From: an uncultured Phycisphaerales bacterium
GTDB taxonomy: Bacteria; Planctomycetota; Phycisphaerae; Phycisphaerales; UBA1924
Assembly: GCA_937871415.1 (NCBI GenBank)
Contig: CALMQD010000167.1
Span: forward strand, 1 to 5,680
DNA: 5,680 nucleotides
Reading direction: 5' to 3'
Under the pieces are notes generated by a model. It ran no database searches. It was not told the DNA's origin and was given only the letters and a program-made list of their open reading frames with translations. Numbering within the stretch: position 1 is the first letter of the stretch; every line of letters begins with the position of its first letter. Both the position numbers and the translations under genes were made by a program. Positions 1 to 5,680 of the stretch are shown one piece after another.

Positions 1-2401
1 CGAAGGCCGCGCGGTCGCCCGTGAACGGGCTCATGGGGGCCGCGGCGTGGAGGATGTCGCACCCCACGTCTCGCGATCCCGTAAACGCGACCAGCGCCAC
101 GCGCGGGTCGCGGACCAGCGCTGCGCCGGTGGTCTCGCCCGGCGCCGGACAGAAGTTCAGCACGCCCCCCGCGCTTTGGCCCGCGAACTGGCGCGGAAAC
201 TCCTCCCGGATCGCGTCGGCCAGTACATCGAACATGATTTGGGCGATGCCCGGCGTCTGCTCGGCGGGCTTCACGATCACCGTGTTGCCGGTGACGAGCG
301 CCGCCACGGTCATGCCGGTGCAGATCGCCAGCGGGAAGTTCCAGGGGCTGATGACGACCGCGACGCCCCGCGGCTGGTACCACGCTTCGTCGAGTTCGCC
401 CAGGAACCGCCCGAGACGGTTCCGCGCAAACATCGGCGCGGCGCAGCGGGCGTAGTACTCGCAGAAATCGATCGCCTCGCACACATCGGCATCGGCTTCG
501 CGCCAGGTCTTCCCGGCTTCCTTGATCATGACGCCGGCGAGTTCGTCGCGCCTGGCCCGCATCGTCGCGGCGGCACGGACGAGCACCGCGCAGCGCTTGA
601 GCGGGTCCGCGTCCCGCCACGATCCGAACGCCTCGTGCGCTTCGTCGACCATTCGGGCCGCGTCGGCCACGCTCGTGGTGTTCGGCACGGCGGGAACAAC
701 GGCCTTCGCAACTGCCGCCGCGAAAGCCTCGCGCTGATCCCGCTGGGAGAAGTCCCGCACAGGCTCGGTGTAGAACGGCCTGCCGTCGCCAACGCCTTCC
801 ACGGCCGGAGACAAGCGGTGTCGCTCCGCCGCGTCGGCGATTGTTCCCGCGGCCGGGTTGCCGGCGGCGACGCTCGCCGCGTGCGGCGAGGCGAGCAACT
901 GCGACACGTCGGCGTTGTCCAGGAACCCCGCCTTCAGCCAGCTCTCGTTCGAAGTGTTCTCGAGCAGGCGCCGCACCAGGTACGCCATGCCCGGGATCAT
1001 GTCGCCCACCGGCACGTACTCGCGCACGCGCAACCCCATCTCGCTCACGGCGAACTTGAGCTGGTCGGCCATGCCGTGGAGCATCTGCAGTTCGAGCGCC
1101 GAGTGCGGCAGGCCGCGCTGCTCGACGGCCGCCAGCGTCGCCGCGATGGACCTGGCATTGTGCGAACCGAGTGCGAGTTTGATGCCGCCGGTCGAGGCGT
1201 CCTTGGGCGTGGCCTGGACGAACGTCGCCGCCATGCGCTCGAACGAGGCGTCGGTCTCGCGTTTGGTCGGCCAGACCGGGCAAGGCCAGCCCATCTGCTC
1301 CGAGTGGATGACGTGGTAATCCCAGTACGCGCCTTTGACCAGTCTCACCGTCACGATGTTGCCGGTCCGCTTCGCCCACTCGCTGAGCCGGCGGGCGTCC
1401 TCGTCGCCGGATTTCAGGTACGCCTGGATCGCGATGCCCGCGTGCAGCCCGGGTTTGCCCGGGTGCTTCTTCGAGCCGGCCGCGGGGCCCTGGGCGCACC
1501 CGACGGCCTCGACGCACCTCTGGAACAGCTCGATGGTCAGGTCCTTGAACGCGAACTGCTCCATGTCGAAGTTGACAAACACGCCCCGCTCGCGGGCCTC
1601 TTCGAGGATCGGCAGGATGCGAGCCATCAGCCCCTCGATGGACCCCTCGGTGTCGATCGGATCGCACCGCGCGGACAGCGACGAGATCTTGATCGACACG
1701 TTCGTGCGCGGCACCGCGCCCAGGTGATCACTCTCCAACCGCGGGTTGCTCTTCCACGCCGCCACCGACGACGGCAGGTTGCGGACCAGGTCGAGGTACT
1801 TCGCCTGGTAGGCGTCGGCCTCGGCCTCCGACACGCACGCCTCGCCCAGAAGGTCGACGCTGAAGGCAATCCCGTCGTCCCACATCCGGCGGAGATTGTC
1901 GAGCGCGCTGGCGGCGTCGGTGCCCGCGATGAACTTGCTCGCCATCCCGGTGATCTGCTTGGAGATCTGGCCCGCGGCCATGCCCTTGGCCACCTTGCCC
2001 AGTTTCAGCGCTGCGCCGATCGGTCCGGGAACGCTCACACCCGGCTGCGACAGATAGTCCTCGAGGTGGTCGAAGACCTCTTCCGGAGTGCGGAGCATCG
2101 GGAAGCAGTCCACGAACCGGAACAACTGCACCTTGAAGTTGGGGTCCTTCATGGACCAGTTCATGAGCGCATCGGAATAGAACTGGGCCGAAAGAACGCC
2201 GGCCTTGTTCGCGCGAGCCTTGCTCAGCAGCTCGGTGCCCAGTTCGAGGATCCGAATCTCGTTCCCCGGTGCGCCGGCGCCGCCGGCTCTTGAGCCGTTG
2301 GCGTGGGTCGCCGCTCCCGCTCCGATCGTGGACGGTCTGGGTGCGGAAGGGGGCGTGCTCGAAGGGGCGGGCGTCTTGCCCTTGCGCGAAAAAATGGCCA
2401 T
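1..2401 (-). CDS. putA: Bifunctional proline dehydrogenase / delta-1-pyrroline-5-carboxylate dehydrogenase (PutA), 3'-truncated by window edge
   Basis: Oxidises proline to P5C with FAD, then the hydrolysed product to glutamate with NAD+. The frame is open for 800 codons from ATG at 2399-2401 and runs off the left edge. Residues 11-46 are Ala/Pro/Gly-rich; the conserved part starts near 48 (EIRILELGTELLSKAR), so there is no N-terminal ribbon-helix-helix domain as in E. coli PutA, and no self-repression is expected. Proline dehydrogenase barrel about 230-490: SIKISSL (K238), NFDMEQ (D279), VRLVKGAYWD (351-361), GSHNA (412-416), LHGM (441-444) and YLVRRLLEN (474-482), whose paired Arg binds the proline carboxylate in the family. 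Aldehyde dehydrogenase domain from about 575: SPWNFP (N688), KPAEQTP (711-717), FTGS (773-776). The catalytic Cys and Glu lie beyond the window, so the second activity is inferred from homology. GGAG about 10 bases before ATG is a possible ribosome site. Divergent from ribF. Identity is secure; final length is unknown. Confidence 0.95.
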   Translation of the reverse strand, partial: MAIFSRKGKTPAPSSTPPSAPRPSTIGAGAATHANGSRAGGAGAPGNEIRILELGTELLSKARANKAGVLSAQFYSDALMNWSMKDPNFKVQLFRFVDCFPMLRTPEEVFDHLEDYLSQPGVSVPGPIGAALKLGKVAKGMAAGQISKQITGMASKFIAGTDAASALDNLRRMWDDGIAFSVDLLGEACVSEAEADAYQAKYLDLVRNLPSSVAAWKSNPRLESDHLGAVPRTNVSIKISSLSARCDPIDTEGSIEGLMARILPILEEARERGVFVNFDMEQFAFKDLTIELFQRCVEAVGCAQGPAAGSKKHPGKPGLHAGIAIQAYLKSGDEDARRLSEWAKRTGNIVTVRLVKGAYWDYHVIHSEQMGWPCPVWPTKRETDASFERMAATFVQATPKDASTGGIKLALGSHNARSIAATLAAVEQRGLPHSALELQMLHGMADQLKFAVSEMGLRVREYVPVGDMIPGMAYLVRRLLENTSNESWLKAGFLDNADVSQLLASPHAASVAAGNPAAGTIADAAERHRLSPAVEGVGDGRPFYTEPVRDFSQRDQREAFAAAVAKAVVPAVPNTTSVADAARMVDEAHEAFGSWRDADPLKRCAVLVRAAATMRARRDELAGVMIKEAGKTWREADADVCEAIDFCEYYARCAAPMFARNRLGRFLGELDEAWYQPRGVAVVISPWNFPLAICTGMTVAALVTGNTVIVKPAEQTPGIAQIMFDVLADAIREEFPRQFAGQSAGGVLNFCPAPGETTGAALVRDPRVALVAFTGSRDVGCDILHAAAPMSPFTGDRAAF

Positions 2402-2469
2402 GCGCGAAGCGCTCCGTACGCGGCGAACCGCCGGTGGTTGACTGTAGGTGTTCACCGACACGTGCTGGA

Positions 2470-2484
2470 TGGGTCGAGGACCCA
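2470..2484. repeat. Perfect inverted repeat TGGGTC-GAG-GACCCA in the divergent putA/ribF intergenic region
   Basis: Two 6-base arms (2470-2475 and 2479-2484) are exact reverse complements around a 3-base spacer. The element sits almost at the midpoint of the 153-base gap, about 70 bases from each start codon. A second, mutually exclusive pairing TGCTGG/CCAGCA (2463-2468 with 2482-2487) overlaps it. Position and symmetry would suit an operator for a dimeric regulator acting on one or both genes. This is inference: 6-bp repeats occur by chance in GC-rich DNA, and I recognise no known regulator site here. Confidence 0.35.
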
Positions 2485-2554
2485 GCAGCCCGCCGCCAGG
2501 GTTCATCGACCGTCGCCGACTATCCTTCCTTTCCAGGCCCCGAACGGCCCAAGT

Positions 2555-3598
2555 ATGTCGAACCTCGGTCCCGCCTCCAACCCGGCCGGAAAGCCCCGCG
2601 ACTGCGTCGTGACCGTCGGCAACTTCGACGGCGTGCACCGGGGCCACCAGGCGCTGGTCCATGCGGCCCGTGCGATGGCAGACGCACGCAACGCCCGCGT
2701 CCTCGCGCTCGCGTTCGACCCGAACCCGCAGGAAGTACTGACCGGCGCAGCGCCCGCGAGACTGACGACGTTCGATCAGCGCCGCGAACTGCTGCTCCGC
2801 GCCGGCGCGGACGAAGTTGTGCAGTTGGTGCCGACGCGCGAGTTCCTCGCACAGTCTCCGGAGGCCTTCTTTCACTCGCTGCGTTCGGAGTACGGGCTCG
2901 TCGGTATCGTCGAAGGGCCCGACTTCCGGTTCGGCAAGGGGCGCAAGGGCGATATCCCGCTCCTTCGTGCGCTCTGTGCGGATGCGGGCGCGGCCCTCGA
3001 GGTTGTCCCTCCGCTCGACGCCCCTCTTACCGATCACCTGCTCATGCCCGCGCGGAGTTCGAGCATCCGCTGGCTGCTGGAGCAAGGCCGGGTCTCCGAC
3101 GCCGCCTGCCTCCTCGGTCGCGCGTACGCGATGCCCGGCGTCGTGGTGCGCGGCGATCGACGCGGACGCACGATCGGATTCCCGACCATCAACCTGAGTT
3201 CGCCGGTTGTGCCCCCCGCCGACGGCGTCTACGCCGGTTGGGCGCTGCTCCCGAACGGCCGAGTTCTCGCCGCGGCGATCAGCGTCGGCAACAAGCCGAC
3301 GTTCGACGGGAACGAGCGTGCGGTCGAGGCCTACCTGTTCGAGTCCGGGACCTGGATGCAGGCTCGCCCGGATGCGCCGCCGTGGAAGCCGATCCCCGGA
3401 CTGCCGGAATACGGCTGGGGCTGTACGCTCGAGTTCCACGCGTTCATCCGCGATCAGGTACGCTTCGCCTCGCTCGGGGCGCTTCTCGAACAACTCGCGC
3501 GCGACTGTCGGCGCGTGGATGATCTGCTCAGCCGCCCGAGGGCGTTCCCGCCCGGTTCTTCCGCGCCGAGTTCCTCGCCTGTCGGAGCACTGCCTTGA
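2555..3598 (+). CDS. ribF: Bifunctional riboflavin kinase / FMN adenylyltransferase (FAD synthetase)
   Basis: Cytoplasmic enzyme that phosphorylates riboflavin to FMN and adenylates FMN to FAD. The 347-residue product has both family domains. N-terminal adenylyltransferase: VGNFDGVHRGH (21-31, nucleotide-binding HxGH), EGPDFRFGKGRKGD (120-133) and SSSIR (168-172). C-terminal riboflavin kinase: GVVVRGDRRGRTIGFPTINL (195-214) with the Mg/ATP-binding PTxN (210-213), DGVYAG (223-228), SVGNKPTF (243-250), VEAYLFE with the presumed catalytic Glu at 258, and a C-terminal helix (300-325). The ATG at 2555 is chosen because homology begins within 20 residues; the frame is open further upstream but there runs into putA. 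No clear Shine-Dalgarno precedes it. Oddities: about 20 extra residues (264-285) in the kinase domain and a Pro/Ser-rich tail (327-347). Length slightly exceeds the usual 300-330. First gene of the plus-strand run; its stop overlaps the nrnA start. No FMN riboswitch is recognisable upstream. Confidence 0.95.
   Translation: MSNLGPASNPAGKPRDCVVTVGNFDGVHRGHQALVHAARAMADARNARVLALAFDPNPQEVLTGAAPARLTTFDQRRELLLRAGADEVVQLVPTREFLAQSPEAFFHSLRSEYGLVGIVEGPDFRFGKGRKGDIPLLRALCADAGAALEVVPPLDAPLTDHLLMPARSSSIRWLLEQGRVSDAACLLGRAYAMPGVVVRGDRRGRTIGFPTINLSSPVVPPADGVYAGWALLPNGRVLAAAISVGNKPTFDGNERAVEAYLFESGTWMQARPDAPPWKPIPGLPEYGWGCTLEFHAFIRDQVRFASLGALLEQLARDCRRVDDLLSRPRAFPPGSSAPSSSPVGALP
3584..3587 (+). promoter_or_regulatory. 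Ribosome binding site GGAG for the TTG-started nrnA
   Basis: GGAG lies inside the last codons of ribF, 7 bases before the TTG at 3595-3597. This spacing is good for initiation and decides the start: the frame has no ATG or GTG before the conserved HAKPDGD motif, so TTG is the only suitable start. The TTGA overlap with the ribF stop suggests translational coupling. Confidence 0.7.
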
Positions 3599-4665
3599 CG
3601 GATTGGACTTCCACTCTCAACGTCGAACAAGCCGCGGCGGCGCTGGCCCATGCCCGGCGGCTCGTGGCGATCACCCACGCCAAGCCCGACGGCGATGCGA
3701 TCGGTTCGACGCTCGCGGTCGTGCGGACGGCGCTGCACCTGGGCGCTCAGGCCGAGGCGTGGTACGTGGGTCCCATGCCGAGGTGGAGCCGGACGGTCAT
3801 CGGCACGACCCCGTCGCGGGTCTTCGAGCCGGGCCGGCCGGTCGGCGTCCCGACCGACTTTGAGCCCGGCACGGTGTTCGTCGTCGATACCGGGACCTGG
3901 GCGCAGGTGCAGGAGTATCGGCCGTTCCTCGCGCCGCAGCGCGAACGGATCGTGGTCGTCGATCACCACGTGCACGGCGACGTGGAAGTCTCGGCGCATC
4001 GGCACCTCGACACCTCGGCGGCGAGTTGCACGCAGATCCTCGCCAAGATCTGCGCCACGGCGCTGCAGAGGCCCGTCCATCAGTTGCCGCTCGACATCGC
4101 CGAACCGCTGTTCCTCGGCCTGGCGACGGACACGGGCTGGTTCAGATTCAGCAGCGTGTCGCCGGCGGTGATGCGCCTGGCGGCGGATCTTCTCGACGCC
4201 GGCGTGGATCAGCCGCGCCTGTATCAGGTCATCGAGCAGCAGGATGTGCTGGGGCGGTTCCGGCTCATGGGGCGAGCTCTCTGTTCGGTGAGCGAGCATC
4301 GATTGCTCAACGATCCGCGGTCGCGAGTCGCGATCATGACGCTGACGCAGCAGGACCTGGATCAATCCGGGGCCGACCGCAACGACGCCGGAGGCTTCTC
4401 CGACATCCTGCTGAGCGTCGCCAACATCCAGGCCGCCGCGACGCTCATCGAACAGGCGGACGGGCCGGAGAAGACGATCGTGAAGGCGAGCGTGCGCAGC
4501 AAGCCGGGGCCGGGCGCGATCGACGTCGCCGCCGCGATGGCCAGGTTGGGGGGCGGGGGCCACGTCCGCGCGGCGGGGGCGAAGGTGGCCGGTCCGCTCT
4601 CGCAGGCCACACGCACGATCCTCGAGGCGCTCGGCGCTTCGACCACTCCGGAAACGTCACGGTGA
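3595..4665 (+). CDS. nrnA: DHH/DHHA1 family phosphoesterase, NrnA-like (oligoribonuclease / pAp phosphatase)
   Basis: Cytoplasmic, metal-dependent (usually Mn2+) phosphoesterase. Family members degrade 2-5 nt RNAs, including linear cyclic-dinucleotide products, and/or dephosphorylate pAp to AMP; the sequence does not choose between these. The product has 356 residues, slightly long for the family. DHH domain: HAKPDGDAIGS (28-38), VVDTG (96-100), VVDHH (121-125), SCTQIL (144-149) and LGLATDTGWFRFSS (174-187), giving all metal ligands (H28, D32, D34, D98, H124, D179). DHHA1 domain: VKASVRSK (296-303), IDVAAAMARLGGGGHVRAAG (309-328) with substrate-binding GGGGH at 319-323. TTG start, with a 4-base TTGA overlap with ribF and GGAG 7 bases upstream, so probably one transcript with coupled translation. 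In many bacteria this gene lies near rbfA, truB and ribF; here it directly follows ribF. RecJ is excluded by the short length and the lack of an OB fold. Confidence 0.92.
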   Translation: MTDWTSTLNVEQAAAALAHARRLVAITHAKPDGDAIGSTLAVVRTALHLGAQAEAWYVGPMPRWSRTVIGTTPSRVFEPGRPVGVPTDFEPGTVFVVDTGTWAQVQEYRPFLAPQRERIVVVDHHVHGDVEVSAHRHLDTSAASCTQILAKICATALQRPVHQLPLDIAEPLFLGLATDTGWFRFSSVSPAVMRLAADLLDAGVDQPRLYQVIEQQDVLGRFRLMGRALCSVSEHRLLNDPRSRVAIMTLTQQDLDQSGADRNDAGGFSDILLSVANIQAAATLIEQADGPEKTIVKASVRSKPGPGAIDVAAAMARLGGGGHVRAAGAKVAGPLSQATRTILEALGASTTPETSR

Positions 4666-4781
4666 AGCCTCCTCCCCGACACACGCGTTCGGATCCGCCG
4701 CGTGAGGAGCCCGGCGGACCGCACTCCCGCGCGCGCAGGCCGGGCGTCGTCGGACCGGGGCGTCGCCCGCCGCTGCGATTG

Positions 4782-5522
4782 ATGTCGTCGACGCTCTGGG
4801 AGTACCCGAGCCAGCACTACGACGCCTATGTCGATGAACGCGGGCAGGTGGTCCGTGCCGGACGCACGATGCAGGGGGACAAGGATTATGCCGGTGCGAC
4901 CCCGAGCTGGGTTGTCTGGCAGTTGCTCACCCGCTACACGCGCCCGGGCGACACCGTGCTCGACCCCATGTGCGGCTCCGGCACCACGCTCGACGTGTGC
5001 GCCGACCTGAAACGCAAGGGCATCGGGTTCGATCTCAACCCTCAGCGTCCGGACATTCAGCACGCGGACGCCCGCGACCTGCCGCTGGACGACGCCTCGG
5101 TTGACTTTGCGTTCGTCGATCCGCCCTATTCCACGCACATCAAGTACTCGGACGATCCCCACTGCATCGGACGGCTCGACGCCTCGCCCGATGCGCCCGA
5201 TGAAGGCGCCGCGTACTTCGAGGCGATGAGCGGCGTGATCGCGGAGATCGACCGCGTCCTCAAGCCACGCCGGTACATGGCTCTGTACGTGTCGGACTCG
5301 TGGCGTAAACGGCGCGGCGAGCCGGGCCAGGGCGGCGGCGTGTTCATGGCCATCGGCTTCGCCCTCTTCTCCCTGCTGAGCGACCGCTTCACGCCGGTGG
5401 ACATTATCAGCGTCGTGCGGCACAACGCGAAACTCGACAAGCCGAACTGGCGCAAGGCCGCGGAGGAGGGCAACTTCTTCCTCCGCGGGTTCAACTACCT
5501 CTTCATCATGAAGAAGACGTGA
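4782..5522 (+). CDS. Stand-alone SAM-dependent amino-methyltransferase (N6/N4 DNA-methylase-like, DPPY type), target unknown
   Basis: Predicted soluble methyltransferase of 246 residues from the ATG. A motif X-like stretch with ATPSWVVWQLLTRYTRPGD (39-57) is followed by the SAM-binding loop VLDPMCGSGTT (59-69), a strand ending in an acidic residue (GFDLNP, 82-87), ADARDLP (95-101), and catalytic motif IV VDPPYSTH (112-119). DPPY is typical of enzymes methylating exocyclic amino groups (N6-adenine, N4-cytosine, or N2-guanine in Trm11-like RNA enzymes). Residues 156-172 (DRVLKP, ALYVSDSW) resemble later Rossmann strands; the C-terminal NFFLRGFNYLFIM (231-243) also looks conserved. No target-recognition domain or restriction gene is visible. 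Start: conserved sequence begins right after ATG 4782 (LWEYPSQHY), but this ATG lacks a Shine-Dalgarno. A GTG at 4662 overlaps the nrnA stop as GTGA, has GGA 9 bases upstream, and would add 40 Arg/Pro/Gly-rich residues. Probably cotranscribed with nrnA. DNA or RNA substrate cannot be decided. Confidence 0.85.
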   Translation: MSSTLWEYPSQHYDAYVDERGQVVRAGRTMQGDKDYAGATPSWVVWQLLTRYTRPGDTVLDPMCGSGTTLDVCADLKRKGIGFDLNPQRPDIQHADARDLPLDDASVDFAFVDPPYSTHIKYSDDPHCIGRLDASPDAPDEGAAYFEAMSGVIAEIDRVLKPRRYMALYVSDSWRKRRGEPGQGGGVFMAIGFALFSLLSDRFTPVDIISVVRHNAKLDKPNWRKAAEEGNFFLRGFNYLFIMKKT

Positions 5523-5578
5523 ACAGAGCGCTGTGCGGCGAGGGGGGAGGGGAGAAGGGGGCGTCGCTGGACCTGCAA

Positions 5579-5618
5579 AACGACAGCGAGCACCCGAAGG
5601 CCGGGTGCCCGCTGCGTT
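5579..5618 (-). terminator. Strong hairpin between convergent genes, probable terminator (best fit minus strand)
   Basis: Arms 5584-5596 and 5602-5614 pair over 13 positions with one A-C mismatch (5589/5609) around a 5-base loop. Past a bulged A (5583) the stem continues for four pairs (5579-5582 with 5615-5618). Read on the minus strand the stem runs into a TTTT tract (plus AAAA, 5577-5580), as expected of an intrinsic terminator for the Lys-rich gene whose stop is at 5649. On the plus strand no T-tract follows, so it would stop methyltransferase transcripts only weakly or protect their 3' ends. The call rests on base pairing and position only. Confidence 0.6.
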
Positions 5619-5648
5619 GAAACGGTCGGAGAGGCGTGAACGAGCGGC

Positions 5649-5680
5649 CTACTCCTTCTTCTTGCCCTTGGCGGCGGGCT
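5649..5680 (-). CDS. C-terminal end of an unidentified protein with a Lys-rich tail (partial, starts beyond right edge)
   Basis: Reading leftward from the right edge, one frame gives PAAKGKKKE followed by a TAG stop (plus 5649-5651). Lys/Ala/Gly-rich tails like this are common at the C-terminus of nucleic-acid-binding proteins such as ribosomal or histone-like proteins, but nine residues cannot identify a family. Support for a real gene end comes from the hairpin with a T-tract on the same strand 30 bases downstream of the stop. The gene would converge on the methyltransferase. The other two minus frames are open over these few codons, so this is a likely but unproven call. Confidence 0.5.
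   Translation of the reverse strand, partial: PAAKGKKKE

Noticed and set aside
47..2293. Very long plus-strand open frame (748 codons) opposite putA
   Set aside because: It is antisense to an unmistakable PutA and gives an Arg/His/Gly/Leu-rich product with no recognisable motif. Long antisense frames are normal in GC-rich genes with biased third positions.
2438..2526. Possible sigma-70 boxes: TTGACT (2438-2443), TATCCT (2521-2526), and TACAGT on the minus strand (2441-2446)
   Set aside because: None has a partner box at 16-18 bases spacing, so no promoter can be placed with confidence.
2303..2554. Upstream extension of the ribF frame by 84 codons
   Set aside because: It overlaps the putA start on the other strand, is Arg-rich and low in complexity, and precedes the usual RibF N-terminus.
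2402..2554. FMN riboswitch upstream of ribF
   Set aside because: The leader is at most about 150 bases and shows none of the conserved multi-stem RFN element sequences I would recognise.
2269..3522. Plus-strand open frame of 417 codons in another frame over ribF
   Set aside because: The product is mostly Arg/Pro/Ala; ribF in the neighbouring frame has all family motifs.
3454..4563. Minus-strand open frame of 369 codons opposite ribF/nrnA
   Set aside because: It overlaps the intact catalytic motifs of NrnA; the product is His/Arg-rich and without domain features, so it is a GC-driven shadow.
4362..5423. Minus-strand open frame of 353 codons opposite nrnA and the methyltransferase
   Set aside because: It is antisense to conserved SAM and DPPY motifs, has no recognisable domain and crosses a gene boundary.

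Overview
This is a GC-rich window (roughly two-thirds G+C, strongly GC-biased third codon positions) of chromosomal housekeeping type. It holds four substantial genes, the last codons of a fifth, and no sign of mobile DNA, CRISPR or RNA genes. The gene content and the style of the proteins (Ala/Pro/Arg-rich tails, PutA without a DNA-binding domain, a lone TLWEYPSQHY-type methyltransferase) remind me most of a Planctomycetota/Phycisphaerae-like bacterium. That is an impression only; no marker gene settles it.

Layout. Positions 1-2401, minus strand: the first 800 codons of a bifunctional proline catabolic enzyme, PutA, complete for the proline dehydrogenase domain and running off the left edge inside the P5C dehydrogenase domain. 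Positions 2402-2554: a short divergent intergenic region whose centre carries a perfect 6-bp inverted repeat. Positions 2555-5522, plus strand: a compact cluster of ribF (FAD synthetase/riboflavin kinase), an nrnA-like DHH/DHHA1 phosphoesterase and a stand-alone SAM-dependent amino-methyltransferase. ribF and nrnA overlap by 4 bases (TTGA). A similar GTGA overlap is available at the nrnA/methyltransferase junction, although the conserved part of the methyltransferase begins at a later ATG. Positions 5523-5648: a convergent intergenic region with a strong hairpin. Positions 5649-5680, minus strand: the Lys-rich C-terminal end of an unidentified gene.

How the genes relate. PutA oxidises proline to glutamate using FAD and NAD+, and the divergent ribF makes the FMN and FAD on which PutA and other flavoenzymes depend. 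This is a plausible but unproven link. ribF and nrnA are often near each other in bacteria, in the infB-rbfA-nrnA-truB-ribF region. Here truB is absent between them, the order is reversed, and ribF is first in its run, so this looks like a rearranged remnant of that neighbourhood. The least understood gene is the methyltransferase, which has complete SAM-binding and DPPY catalytic motifs but no recognisable target-recognition domain or partner nuclease.
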